A program made the translations under genes and the position numbers. A stretch of DNA of 64,000 nt from NCBI RefSeq assembly GCF_022063185.1, contig NZ_CP091913.1, positions 6,177,141 to 6,241,140 of the forward strand, given 5' to 3'. The stretch is from Nostoc sp. UHCC 0870 (GTDB lineage Bacteria; Cyanobacteriota; Cyanobacteriia; Cyanobacteriales; Nostocaceae). This document shows, one piece after another, positions 40,939-50,328 of this stretch (position 1 is the stretch's first letter; each line of letters opens with the position of its first letter). The notes beneath the pieces were generated by a model. That model saw nothing but the letters and a program-made list of their open reading frames with translations, was not told the DNA's origin and searched no databases.

Positions 40939-42420
40939 ATGAATCATCAGCAGAAATATTTACAACAATATAATTGGCTAATGTGCAGTATTAGTATTTT
41001 AGCTGTATTGCTAGCTACACTTTATCCATTTGATTTTTCAGGTGTAGATAATTTTTCGTTAACTGAACTTATTCTCAGTTTTAATAACTCTAGCTCTTTT
41101 CAAGATCAGGTAAATAATATTTTGTTATTTATGCCTTTAGGTTTTAGTTTAGCCAGGCTATTACAAAATCTGAAAACGAAAAGTCTATTACAAGTTTTAT
41201 TCGTTATATTAGCAAGTTTTAGTTTGTCATTGACAGTAGAGGTATTACAAATCTTTTTACCTTCTAGAATGCCGACACCTGCGGATTTGCTCAATAATAG
41301 CCTAGGAGGATTTTTTGGTTTTATTTGCTTTTACTTGTGGAATAGAAAAAGTTTTAATATGACCGTGGAGAGAATAAAAACTAGTCGAGTTAGTCAATCT
41401 AATCAGCAAATATTAGGATTTTTTGGAGGATATCTCTTTGTAACTTTGTTGATTTCACTATTATGGCAAAGCACCACTAATTTAAGTAATTGGGATGTTA
41501 ATTATCCACTAGTAATTGGTAATGAAAGAACTGGTGATAAACCGTGGGAAGGATATATAGCTGAAATTCATATTGCTGATCAAGCTCTATCAAGGAATCA
41601 AATAGGACAGGTTTTAACAAACACCAATTATTTTGATCATATTGGCGATTCCTTATTAGCTCACTATCAATTCACTGGGAAATGTTGTAATCAAGACCAA
41701 ACGGGACAACTACCTAAATTAATTTGGCAAGGTGACTCTATAAATCAAGATGAAAGTCAAGGTGTATTTTTGAGCAACAATCATTGGCTAAAAACATCTG
41801 CACCTGTTACAGAACTAAGCAAAAAAATCAGTCAAACCTCAGAGGTGACTATTAGTGCTATTGTGGCGACAGCGCATACAGAACAGGATGGTCCAGCCAG
41901 AATTATTTCTATTTCTGATAATTCCTTCCAACGTAATTTAACTGTAGGACAAGAGGGTAATAGCCTAGATTTTCGGATAAGAACACCCATTACTGGAGAG
42001 AATGGGTCAGAGCTAAACTTGAATATACCTAATGTTTTTGTGGACAGCAAACCACATCATCTAGTTATTACTTATGCTAGAGGAACTATTCAAGTTTATA
42101 TAGATAACCTACAGAATGTTCACTCTTTTAACTTACTAGAGTTAATTCCCAAACAACAAAGAATTTTCTACTATGCACTAACTTTTATACCCCTAGGGAT
42201 CGGCTTAACTATCCTCACTTTCTTAACACAAAGAAGATTCATCTTTTCTAAAGTTGTTTATAGTGGAATATTATTCCCTTCTTTAATCCTAGAAGTTGTT
42301 TTAGTCAGTGAAAGTGGTAAACATTTTAGTATTAAAAACTTGTTAATGGGAATAACATTTACAGCAGGAACGATGCTGTTCTTGAAAGCAAGAGCCTCTC
42401 AAGTAAAATTGAAAAACTAA
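40939..42420 (+). CDS. VanZ-type membrane protein fused to a LamG-like domain
   Basis: A 493-residue protein. Residues about 13-125 resemble VanZ: SILAVLLATLYPFDFSG, VNNILLFMPLGFSLARLL, and LTVEVLQIFLPSRMPTPADL, where the Glu and the P-x-D are usual family residues. A fourth helix lies at about 155-175. Residues about 180-410 look like a concanavalin/LamG-type beta sandwich outside the membrane (GYIAEIHIADQALSRNQIGQ, LAHYQFTGKC, SKPHHLVITYARGTIQVYID). Three hydrophobic segments close the protein. The role is unknown; the layout suggests binding of a surface sugar or polymer. The low-GC sequence is AT-richer than its neighbours. Confidence 0.7.
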   Translation: MNHQQKYLQQYNWLMCSISILAVLLATLYPFDFSGVDNFSLTELILSFNNSSSFQDQVNNILLFMPLGFSLARLLQNLKTKSLLQVLFVILASFSLSLTVEVLQIFLPSRMPTPADLLNNSLGGFFGFICFYLWNRKSFNMTVERIKTSRVSQSNQQILGFFGGYLFVTLLISLLWQSTTNLSNWDVNYPLVIGNERTGDKPWEGYIAEIHIADQALSRNQIGQVLTNTNYFDHIGDSLLAHYQFTGKCCNQDQTGQLPKLIWQGDSINQDESQGVFLSNNHWLKTSAPVTELSKKISQTSEVTISAIVATAHTEQDGPARIISISDNSFQRNLTVGQEGNSLDFRIRTPITGENGSELNLNIPNVFVDSKPHHLVITYARGTIQVYIDNLQNVHSFNLLELIPKQQRIFYYALTFIPLGIGLTILTFLTQRRFIFSKVVYSGILFPSLILEVVLVSESGKHFSIKNLLMGITFTAGTMLFLKARASQVKLKN

Positions 42421-42440
42421 CCGTCTGTACAAGAACCCCA

Positions 42441-42473
42441 CCCCCAACCCCCTCCCCGCAAGCAAGGAGGGGG
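42441..42473. repeat. Inverted element CCCCCTCC/GGAGGGGG
   Basis: Stem 42448-42455 with 42466-42473 around a short loop. It lies between the convergent VanZ-type and ylqF genes and could serve as terminator for both. Confidence 0.55.
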
Positions 42474-42493
42474 CTATGATATACCTCATCTGA

Positions 42494-43390
42494 TTAAGAA
42501 ACGCTATATAGGTTGGGCGGTAATTCCAAAGGTAGTGTTCCTAGTAAACCCTTGCGATAATCTGTTAAAAGTTCCCTAGCAGTTCTTTCTACATCACCTT
42601 TATGACGATATTCGGCTAAGGCGTGTAAGTAAGCTTCTCCTGTGTGGGGGATGGGGTCGAGTTCGTAACGAGAGTACAAGGGTGATCTTGGTAATAATTC
42701 ACCCGCTTGCTCTGCTAAGGAATTTAGTAAATCTACGAATGCTGCGGCTACTAGCTGATTATCGTAAGCGGCTTGACCAATATCATCGCAAATTGCCAAT
42801 TTTATGGCTGCTTCTTGATTACCCATCTTCAGAGGGATGACTCCAGGTGCATCTAATAATTCCAACTGATCGGAAATTCGCACCCAGCGTAGTTGACGCG
42901 TCACCCCAGGACGAGCCGCGCTTTCGACAACGCGCTTTCCTAATAAACGGTTGATTAAAGCTGACTTACCAACATTAGGAAAACCAATCACCACAGCGCG
43001 CACAGGACGGGGTAACATTCCGCGATCGCGTCTTCTTTGGTTGAGTTCTACCCCTGCTACTTGGGCAGCTTTAGCAACTCCAGTCACACCTTGACCGTGT
43101 TGAGCATTGGTACAATAGGGTTCTTCTCCCCGATTTTTAAAGTAATTTATCCACAGCGATCGCACTTGGGGCGGTATCATATCCAAGCGATTCAACACCA
43201 AAACTCGCGCCTTGTTTCCCACCCACTCATCAATTTGGGGGTGGTGTGTCGCCAAAGGAATCCTTGCGTCTCGTACCTCAAAGACCACATCTACCCGCGA
43301 TAGGTGTTCTTTGAGATTCTTTTCCGCCTTGGCAATATGACCCGGATACCACTGGATCAAATTTAATTTATAGTTATTTGTTAAGCCCAT
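42494..43390 (-). CDS. ylqF: Ribosome-assembly GTPase YlqF/RbgA
   Basis: It assists late assembly of the 50S ribosomal subunit. The 298-residue protein has the circularly permuted GTPase order: G4-like LNRLD (67-70), then G1 GFPNVGKS (136-143) and G3 DAPG (180-183). It starts with the family signature IQWYPGHIAKAEKNLKEHL, followed by VFEVRDARIPLATHHPQID. The C-terminal helical domain has LHALAEYRHKGDVERTARE. G4 is NRLD rather than NKxD, a known variation in this group. Start at the ATG with MGLTNNYKLN. Confidence 0.93.
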   Translation of the reverse strand: MGLTNNYKLNLIQWYPGHIAKAEKNLKEHLSRVDVVFEVRDARIPLATHHPQIDEWVGNKARVLVLNRLDMIPPQVRSLWINYFKNRGEEPYCTNAQHGQGVTGVAKAAQVAGVELNQRRRDRGMLPRPVRAVVIGFPNVGKSALINRLLGKRVVESAARPGVTRQLRWVRISDQLELLDAPGVIPLKMGNQEAAIKLAICDDIGQAAYDNQLVAAAFVDLLNSLAEQAGELLPRSPLYSRYELDPIPHTGEAYLHALAEYRHKGDVERTARELLTDYRKGLLGTLPLELPPNLYSVS

Positions 43391-43391
43391 A

Positions 43392-43440
43392 GTTGAGGGA
43401 TTGGGGATTAGGGATTGGGGATTAGGGATTGGGCATGGGA
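43392..43440. repeat. Tandem GGGATTG/GGGATTA units
   Basis: About six units of 7-8 bases upstream of ylqF. A further TTTTGAA array lies at 43565-43592 beside the next gene. Confidence 0.8.
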
Positions 43441-43594
43441 ATAAAAATTTCTCCTCTATGCCTCTACTTATCTACTGATTATCGTAGATTCAAAGGTTTA
43501 AGACCCATACGTCTACAGGTAGCATATTTCTAGTGGGGGTTTAAATCCCCAACGGAAAATTCTTTAATTTTGAATTTTGAATTTTGAATTTTTA

Positions 43595-43972
43595 TTATCC
43601 CTTATGGCTTTGATGCAAAATCAGACGATTACCATCGGGGTCATAGGCGTAAATTTCCCTACCGTGGGAGGCGATCGCAATTTCTCCTGGTGGGGGATAA
43701 CCTAAATCTGTGAGGTGGGCGATCGCGTCTTCTAAGTTATTTACCTCTAAACACATACTCATTTTACTTGTAGCTGAGTGTTGAAATTCAGACTCGTGTG
43801 TTTTTTTGGGCTGAAAAATCCCTACTCTTATACCAGTAAGTTGGAACTCAGCATATACATTTGGTATAAAAGTGATTGGTTTTTGTGTCAATAAATTAGT
43901 ATAAAAATTGGCTAATTTATCTAGATTTAGGGTTGCTATAGTTAATAGTGCATCCTGATAGGAAAAACTCAT
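43595..43972 (-). CDS. VOC/glyoxalase-fold protein
   Basis: A 125-residue member of the vicinal-oxygen-chelate superfamily: YQDALLTIATLNLDKLANFY at the start, TGIRVGIFQPKK, KMSMCLEVNNLEDAIAHLTD, and the typical ending REIYAYDPDGNRLILHQS. The first metal His of glyoxalases is replaced by Thr or Ile here, so metal chemistry is doubtful. Substrate unknown. Single gene. Confidence 0.75.
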   Translation of the reverse strand: MSFSYQDALLTIATLNLDKLANFYTNLLTQKPITFIPNVYAEFQLTGIRVGIFQPKKTHESEFQHSATSKMSMCLEVNNLEDAIAHLTDLGYPPPGEIAIASHGREIYAYDPDGNRLILHQSHKG

Positions 43973-44160
43973 ATTTGTTAATTATCCAAAATTATCACGT
44001 TTTCACCCTGATGTAAGCTGATAAAAACTCCAGTCTTTAAAAGAGTAAATTATCGCAAAATCTTCCGAAAGATAGCCTAGACAAGTTGTAAATATAAAAG
44101 TTACAGGCCTTTTTTGTGTTATAAAACTCACAGAAAATTATATTATTGGCAGGCTACTCT

Positions 44161-46710
44161 ATGGAACTAGAAAAAATAGGACGTTTTAAAGAGTACGGCG
44201 AACTTATACTTGAAAAAATTGATTCTGTTCCTCAAAATCCTTCTAAACAAGAAGATTGGATTCCTACTAGCTTAGATGAATGTATTTTACGTCTCCGGGA
44301 AGCTGCGGAGAAAACTGTAGGTCTTGCTACTTCGCCTGTAAAAATTGGCGTGATGGGAGAGTTTAGTAGTGGCAAAACTTTACTTTTAGGCAGCTTAATT
44401 GGCTATGGCGATGCTTTACCCATTAGTGAGAATCCCACTACAGGTAACGTCACCGCTATTCATATCATCCCCCAAGCGGGCTTCTCAACAACACAGGTGG
44501 GTAACTTTACTGTGGAATATTTGAGTCGGGAAGGGGTGAATGAGTGCTTGCGCTTCATGCTGGGGGAGGCTAACCGCCGCACAACAGCAGCCGGACTTCC
44601 CCCCATACCACCGGCTAAACTCAACTCTGGGAAAGACATTCTTAGCTGGTGTGAGGAAACTTGGAATATCAGCAATAATTTGGAATTACGTTACCTGCTG
44701 CGGGAGTTGGTGGTTTTTCTCCGCGCCTACAGTTCCTATGAGGCGTTGTGTGGTAGACGCTACGAAATTGATGCAGCTACGGCACGGGATGGGTTACAGT
44801 TAGCAGAACAGCCAATGGCTATCCAAACTCTTAGCTTTGAAGAGTTACCGCCAGCGCATATTCGTTTACCGAGTCCACCGCAAAACTTACCCACCAAGTT
44901 ATTACAAAATAGTTTTCCCTTAATTCGGCGTATTGATATTGAAGTGAGAATTTCCCAAGAAATTTGGGATGTTACAGGTGCTGATAAATTTATTCTGTTA
45001 GATTTTCCGGGTTTGGGTGCGGCGAATTCTGGCGCGAGGGATACCTTTTTATCACTGCGAGAATTGGCGGAAGTGCAGACAATTTTGGTACTCCTGAATG
45101 GTAAATCACCGGGGAGTGATCGCGCGAATAAAATTTTTACGATGATGCAACAACAGCGTCCTGGACAAGACCTCAAGGATTTAATTCTGGTGGGGGTGGG
45201 ACGTTTTGACCAGTTACCTTTAGAAAGTGAAGGCGGTGAACGGGAATTAGACTCACTAATTAATGACAGCCAAACCCCCCACCTCACAGCCGATATGGTG
45301 TTGCAAAAACTCAAAGTTTTGCAAACCACTATTGACGGCGCGAGTGCTTTTACCATCAACAAAGACCGCATCGTTTTGCTATCCCCCCTATTGGGACTTG
45401 CGGAGTTAGCCAAGCGTTCTAGTAGTGTGAAAGCAGGTTCAACAGAGTTTTTGGCAAACTTAGATTATCCTGAATATCTGGAGAGATCGAAGCGACTGCA
45501 ACAAAAATGGCGGCGGTTGAGCGATCGCCTGTTAGAATCAGATGCACGTCACCATTTAGGGCGTAAGTTGGGTTACTTTGCTCAAGATGGGGGTATCGCC
45601 AAGCTGCGGGAATTAATTCAAAATCACGTTGCGAATCATGGACTGAAGCAACTGTATGAAGATACCCGTCGCGCGGCTGAGAATTTACAATTACAACAAG
45701 AGAACCTCAAAGGTATTATTGCCGAAATTCACGCCCAAGGTATTCCTATTGGTGACTCTCAGGCTTTAGTTGATTTTAGAAATGCGATTGAAAATTTAGA
45801 TAAAACCTATCGTAATTTCCAGAAAGATTTAGGTACACAACCACTCAAAGACCGTCGGGGAACAGTGGTTAGTGATGTAGTCAAAGACGAACTGACTTTT
45901 AGAGTTATTAGTTGGAGTCAGTGGACTTTATTATTTAACAAAGTCAACAATGGCATGATTACATTAACAGAATCTAAGGGTGCAGCAGGTAAATTATTTG
46001 ACCGAGGTAATAGAACAAATAATAGCATCCCGACCAAAAGCGATGACTTTTATCCAGCCTTTGCGAAGACTGTGCAAGAAGTTGAAGAATTTGCCCGCGA
46101 TCGCATCCGTCAGGCTGTAGTAGACTTACTCAGTAAATTATCTCACCAAATTGCCCCAGAGCGCGATCGCCTCTTGGCAATTTTGACACCAGAAATGGAA
46201 CAAGAAATTGAAGCGAAATTTGGGACAGAAGAAGCTGATTTATTTTACCAATTACTGTTAGGATGCGACCCCAATAAATGGCAAGACGTAATTTTAGAGG
46301 AGATTAATCAACAAGATAAATCTCTCATTCCTGAAGTTATGTTTCCTCTGGCGCGTCAGGATGAAAAACACAATATTGGTCAAATCTTTGATTGGTCGCC
46401 AGAAAAAAATCAAGGTCTACCTAGGTCAGCTAATCACCAGTTATTTGTATTAAGATTGCGTGATGAAATTACAGCGAGTGCTAGCTTACATCTTGTACAG
46501 TATGTCAGCGAAGTTAATCAACAAGTTAATGCTGAATTAGAGGGGATTTTGGATCAAATTATTCCCACTTTGCAAAACATCTCCAAAAAAGATAGCTTGC
46601 TAAGATTTATCGCGGCTGGTGACACCCAATCAGGTGTAGCAGTCCCTACTTGGCTACAGAATCTCACAGAAATTGCTAACATTTCTGATTCCCTAATGGC
46701 TAATCAGTAA
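44161..46710 (+). CDS. Large dynamin-like GTPase, first gene of a three-gene cassette
   Basis: An 849-residue protein with an N-terminal GTPase domain: P-loop VMGEFSSGKTLL (66-73), a switch segment NPTTGNVTA (91-99), G3 LLDFPGLG (D282-G285) and a G4-like VGVGRFDQL (about 345-353). GEFSSGKT is the P-loop form of bacterial dynamin-like proteins. From about 490 it is mainly helical (RRAAENLQLQQENLKGIIAE) with no obvious transmembrane hairpin. I start at the ATG at 44161; a TTG five codons upstream is possible. The next gene follows after 139 bases on the same strand. Membrane remodelling or SrfC-like function is possible; neither is shown. Confidence 0.75.
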   Translation: MELEKIGRFKEYGELILEKIDSVPQNPSKQEDWIPTSLDECILRLREAAEKTVGLATSPVKIGVMGEFSSGKTLLLGSLIGYGDALPISENPTTGNVTAIHIIPQAGFSTTQVGNFTVEYLSREGVNECLRFMLGEANRRTTAAGLPPIPPAKLNSGKDILSWCEETWNISNNLELRYLLRELVVFLRAYSSYEALCGRRYEIDAATARDGLQLAEQPMAIQTLSFEELPPAHIRLPSPPQNLPTKLLQNSFPLIRRIDIEVRISQEIWDVTGADKFILLDFPGLGAANSGARDTFLSLRELAEVQTILVLLNGKSPGSDRANKIFTMMQQQRPGQDLKDLILVGVGRFDQLPLESEGGERELDSLINDSQTPHLTADMVLQKLKVLQTTIDGASAFTINKDRIVLLSPLLGLAELAKRSSSVKAGSTEFLANLDYPEYLERSKRLQQKWRRLSDRLLESDARHHLGRKLGYFAQDGGIAKLRELIQNHVANHGLKQLYEDTRRAAENLQLQQENLKGIIAEIHAQGIPIGDSQALVDFRNAIENLDKTYRNFQKDLGTQPLKDRRGTVVSDVVKDELTFRVISWSQWTLLFNKVNNGMITLTESKGAAGKLFDRGNRTNNSIPTKSDDFYPAFAKTVQEVEEFARDRIRQAVVDLLSKLSHQIAPERDRLLAILTPEMEQEIEAKFGTEEADLFYQLLLGCDPNKWQDVILEEINQQDKSLIPEVMFPLARQDEKHNIGQIFDWSPEKNQGLPRSANHQLFVLRLRDEITASASLHLVQYVSEVNQQVNAELEGILDQIIPTLQNISKKDSLLRFIAAGDTQSGVAVPTWLQNLTEIANISDSLMANQ

Positions 46711-46785
46711 ACAGTAATCAGGAGTTATTTACAACCCTGATATAAAGCTGGTTTTATTCTGATTTCTGTTACCATTCTTAATTCT

Positions 46786-46818
46786 TAATTTTGAATTTTG
46801 AATTTTGAATTTTGAATT
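46786..46818. repeat. Tandem TTTTGAA heptamer, about four copies
   Basis: Head-to-tail TTTTGAA units in the spacer between the GTPase and SrfB-like genes. Similar arrays lie at 20785-20815 and 43565-43592. Confidence 0.8.
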
Positions 46819-46849
46819 GGTAAGTTCCGCCTTTTAAGGAAGATAAAAA

Positions 46850-49800
46850 ATGCCTGTAGAGATTCAACTTGTGCCTCGCTTTCAAGTGCGGGTTAATCAT
46901 AAGAAGTATTTAGAATTACCAAGTATTCAATTACTTGGTTCTGGAAACAACGTACCTCATATTTCCCGAATCAACTGCACAGTTAAAGGCATACCAGGCG
47001 AATTAGCAACCAAAATTCAACAAGCGTATAAAAAGTTTGATTCTGATATTCCCAAAATCTCCCAAATTGGTCAATTAGAACAGTATCCTTGTAAATTAGA
47101 TCAACCTCTTACCAAAGAAATCAATTGTCATTTACGGGTAATGGTGGAATATTTTGATTCTGACAATTCAGGAAATCCACTGTTATCTGTACGGCAAAAA
47201 GTAGCAGCTTATTGTCATCTGTGGTCACTACCTATGGAACAAAAAACACCAAATAATCTGGGGTCAAATCCGTTTGAACTTCCTAGTCCAATATATAGCG
47301 AAAAACCTACCAACGTTAAACCCAAAAAACGCTTTCCTGGATGGTTGGCGTTAGATTTCGGTACATCAAATTCTACTGTGACACTTTTTGACCCCATTGA
47401 AGTCCCCATTGCGGAGGTTTTACCAAAAGAACAGGAAATCAGATTACGCGATCGCCTGTCACAATGGTTGAGTTCTCCCGCTTCCATTGCTTTACCAGAG
47501 GTAAACGAAAGTGAATGGGAAAAATTTATTGTTGATATTAGTAAAAATCTCGAAATCGAACCCAGTAATTTAAGTGAAGTTTTTAGTAGTGATAATAAAG
47601 GTAGATTTTTAGAAGCAATTCGCCAAATCGAACTATGTTTAGGTAATAGCGATAGATTCCGCCACGCCGTCAGCAAAAAACTTTACCAGATATATCATGA
47701 GGTCTTCCGCGTCCCGACTTTAGAATCACAGAATTTAATCCCGGTAGTTTTAGATATTGACCGCCGAGATACAGAGATACCCAGTGAGTTAGAAGTTTCC
47801 AGTTTAGAAAATTTAAAACTGCGGATGGGGAGAGAAGCTAGGGATAATCGAAAAAAGGCGATCGCGCAAGGTACTAGCAGTTCATTAAAAGAAATTATCA
47901 GCAGATTTCACCATTCCCCCAAGCGTTATTTTGGACAGGATCGGAATTTTTCCGTGATGTTGGATGGAGAAGAAGATATTATTAATGTTAACCAACTCAT
48001 CCAAGCAGCATGGGCGCATTTAATCGAATTAACGGAAGATTATCGTCAACGCGCCAGACGCAGATTTTCGGAAGGGGAATTTTTAACAGCAGTTGTAACT
48101 TACCCCACCGTTGCACCTCCTGTAGTTAGGAAGGAAGTCAAAGAATTAGTCGAACAGTTGGGGATTGATGATGTTCAAACCGCCTATGATGAAGCTGTAT
48201 CTGTAGCTATCTTCTTTTTATGGCGAGAATTTGGCGGAAATCTCAACATTGGGATTGAATCTTTTAAAACCCGTTGTCGCCAAGAAAATAATAAATGGTC
48301 ACAAAATGTTCTAGTTTTAGATATTGGTGGCGGAACAACAGACTTAGCATTAATTGAACTCACCTTAGAAGATAAAACCCCCTACTTTGCCAATAATGAA
48401 GACCGAGGTTTAGGGGGACGTTATTATAAACTGACTCCGAAATTGTTGGGTTCTTCTGGACACTTACAGTTAGGTGGTGAGTTAATTACACTCAGGGTGT
48501 TTAGATTATTGAAAATTGCGATCGCTGATTTTTTATTAACAGCAGTCACCAGAGGCGACATCGAAAGCGACAAACTAGAAGATTTAATCAACGCCGAATT
48601 AAACGAACGCTTTTTAGAACAAGGTAAATTTAAAAGCGGAAGTTTATTAAAATGTGTCGATAAAGAAAACCCCGAAGGTGACGCAGCCTATAAAGATGCG
48701 TTAGATACCGCCGAAAAAGTCATCCCCACCCGTTGGCAACAAGCACCCCAACGCCTGCAAAGCTTTTACACCCTTTGGGATCATGCGGAAACTGCTAAAC
48801 TCAAACTGGGGCAGAAACCAGCAATTGAAAATTCCCTATTAACCTTCACAATTTCCGAACAGCAAATTGCCGAACTCCTTACCCAAAGCGCGATTAAATT
48901 CCAGGTAAAAGACTCAGAAAATATTTGCGTCACCTTAGACAGCCAGCAATTTGAACGCGCCGCCGCCTCAGCCATCAAAGAAGCGATCGGAATTGCAAAA
49001 GGCTTAATGGAAAGCCGATTACGTCCCGACGACAACAATATAGATCCCTGGAATACCCATAAAGTTGACTGGTTAATCCTCTCCGGTAAAACCTGCAATC
49101 TTGACCTAGTACAACGCCAAATTTACCAAGAATTTAGCAAATCCCCCTATTTTGTTTGGAATCCCGAACGTATTACCTTTGTTTTGGAGTACACCAAACT
49201 AGCCACCTCCGCCGGTGCTTGTTACGCCGAGAAACTGCGGAGACTGCGATTTGACCCCGAAGAATCGAAAGGATTGCTACGAAAAGGCGCAAACCAGCTA
49301 GAAATAGACGTTAAAAACCTATTTTATTATCTACCTTGCAACTTCAAACGCAAAACCCAAAGTAACGACCTCCTCACAGTCTTCAAAGCTGGACAAGAAC
49401 TCTATCAACTTTCACCCTCAGAAAACGTCGCCAAAGTTCGCACAAATTGGGTAGGGACACAGTTAACAAACATCATTTATCGCCAAGACTACGAAGCCGG
49501 AGATTTACGCCTGTGGGGTAGCTTCGACGGTAAAAACCTCATGGGACAACTGGGGATGGAAGAAGCGGAATTTCTCAGAAAAATCAAAGTCCAGTTTGAG
49601 ATTGACCAAACCCTGCAATTTAACATCCTACTGTGTCAAGGAAATCCCCACTATTTAATAGATGTCCCCGGAATTGATATCGGCGCAGCATTATCACAGT
49701 TGTCAGAAACATCATTATTTGCTGACGGTAAATTGAAATGGAACATCGCCGTCGAACGTCCTGATAAAGACTTAAGCGATGGTGATATCGCCGTCAACGT

Positions 49801-50251
49801 CATCGAATCAGCCACAGTAGATCAACCAGAGGCTTATCATTTGGTCTTTGAAGTAGACAAAGACGGTAACAAACCCCTGCAACAATTCCATTATCTGCGC
49901 GATGGTACATCCCAACCAGGAAACGGTTTAATCAGTAACCCCCTACCCCCCTTCCCCCACGCTAGCCAGCACACCTTTTATATGTACCAAACCGATGTCC
50001 AAACCAACACCAAAAAATGGATACGCATCGGCGCATTGCGTAAACCCGATGTCAACACAGATTACCCTTGTCAATATCGCGTCACTATTGATAATCGAGG
50101 TATTTTGCGTATTCATGCTGGTGACGTACCTTACTGGACATCACCTCATTTAGAATGTCTCACACACGAAGGATGTGTTTATATCGCTGAACTGGACTTA
50201 CAACCCAATGAAGTTGATAAAGAACGTGATCCCTTTTGCGGTATACATTAG
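46850..50251 (+). CDS. SrfB-like protein with Hsp70/actin-type ATPase fold
   Basis: A 1133-residue protein. Residues 1-160 are a beta-rich N-terminal part (VEIQLVPRFQVRVNHKKYLE). The actin/Hsp70 ATPase core starts with LALDFGTSNSTVTLFDP (169-182, phosphate 1) and has VLVLDIGGGTTDLALIELT (around 488-506, phosphate 2) and WLILSGKTCNLDLVQ (adenosine-like). Between these is a long insertion. The C-terminal third has no recognised domain. Virulence factor SrfB of enterobacteria is the best family match I can name. Being downstream of a dynamin-like GTPase and upstream of an unknown gene recalls the SrfABC cluster. A good AAGGAAGATAAAAA ribosome site precedes the ATG. Confidence 0.7.
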   Translation: MPVEIQLVPRFQVRVNHKKYLELPSIQLLGSGNNVPHISRINCTVKGIPGELATKIQQAYKKFDSDIPKISQIGQLEQYPCKLDQPLTKEINCHLRVMVEYFDSDNSGNPLLSVRQKVAAYCHLWSLPMEQKTPNNLGSNPFELPSPIYSEKPTNVKPKKRFPGWLALDFGTSNSTVTLFDPIEVPIAEVLPKEQEIRLRDRLSQWLSSPASIALPEVNESEWEKFIVDISKNLEIEPSNLSEVFSSDNKGRFLEAIRQIELCLGNSDRFRHAVSKKLYQIYHEVFRVPTLESQNLIPVVLDIDRRDTEIPSELEVSSLENLKLRMGREARDNRKKAIAQGTSSSLKEIISRFHHSPKRYFGQDRNFSVMLDGEEDIINVNQLIQAAWAHLIELTEDYRQRARRRFSEGEFLTAVVTYPTVAPPVVRKEVKELVEQLGIDDVQTAYDEAVSVAIFFLWREFGGNLNIGIESFKTRCRQENNKWSQNVLVLDIGGGTTDLALIELTLEDKTPYFANNEDRGLGGRYYKLTPKLLGSSGHLQLGGELITLRVFRLLKIAIADFLLTAVTRGDIESDKLEDLINAELNERFLEQGKFKSGSLLKCVDKENPEGDAAYKDALDTAEKVIPTRWQQAPQRLQSFYTLWDHAETAKLKLGQKPAIENSLLTFTISEQQIAELLTQSAIKFQVKDSENICVTLDSQQFERAAASAIKEAIGIAKGLMESRLRPDDNNIDPWNTHKVDWLILSGKTCNLDLVQRQIYQEFSKSPYFVWNPERITFVLEYTKLATSAGACYAEKLRRLRFDPEESKGLLRKGANQLEIDVKNLFYYLPCNFKRKTQSNDLLTVFKAGQELYQLSPSENVAKVRTNWVGTQLTNIIYRQDYEAGDLRLWGSFDGKNLMGQLGMEEAEFLRKIKVQFEIDQTLQFNILLCQGNPHYLIDVPGIDIGAALSQLSETSLFADGKLKWNIAVERPDKDLSDGDIAVNVIESATVDQPEAYHLVFEVDKDGNKPLQQFHYLRDGTSQPGNGLISNPLPPFPHASQHTFYMYQTDVQTNTKKWIRIGALRKPDVNTDYPCQYRVTIDNRGILRIHAGDVPYWTSPHLECLTHEGCVYIAELDLQPNEVDKERDPFCGIH

Positions 50252-50263
50252 GAATTATTTCGC

Positions 50264-50310
50264 GCAAAGGCGCAAAGGCGCAAAGGGTTTCTTGGCGGCT
50301 TTGCGTGGGA
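50264..50310. repeat. CGCAAAGG tandem units with inverted partner
   Basis: CGCAAAGGCGCAAAGGCGCA is followed by GGCTTTGCG in inverse orientation, in the 77-base spacer of the cassette. It may form a hairpin between the second and third genes and tune their relative expression. Confidence 0.65.
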
Positions 50311-50328
50311 TAAAAAAAGGTAATACTT

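Noticed and set aside
44760..45413. 217-codon open frame antisense to the dynamin-like GTPase
   Set aside because: It is a shadow of a strongly supported gene, with no start signal and cysteine/serine-rich nonsense composition.
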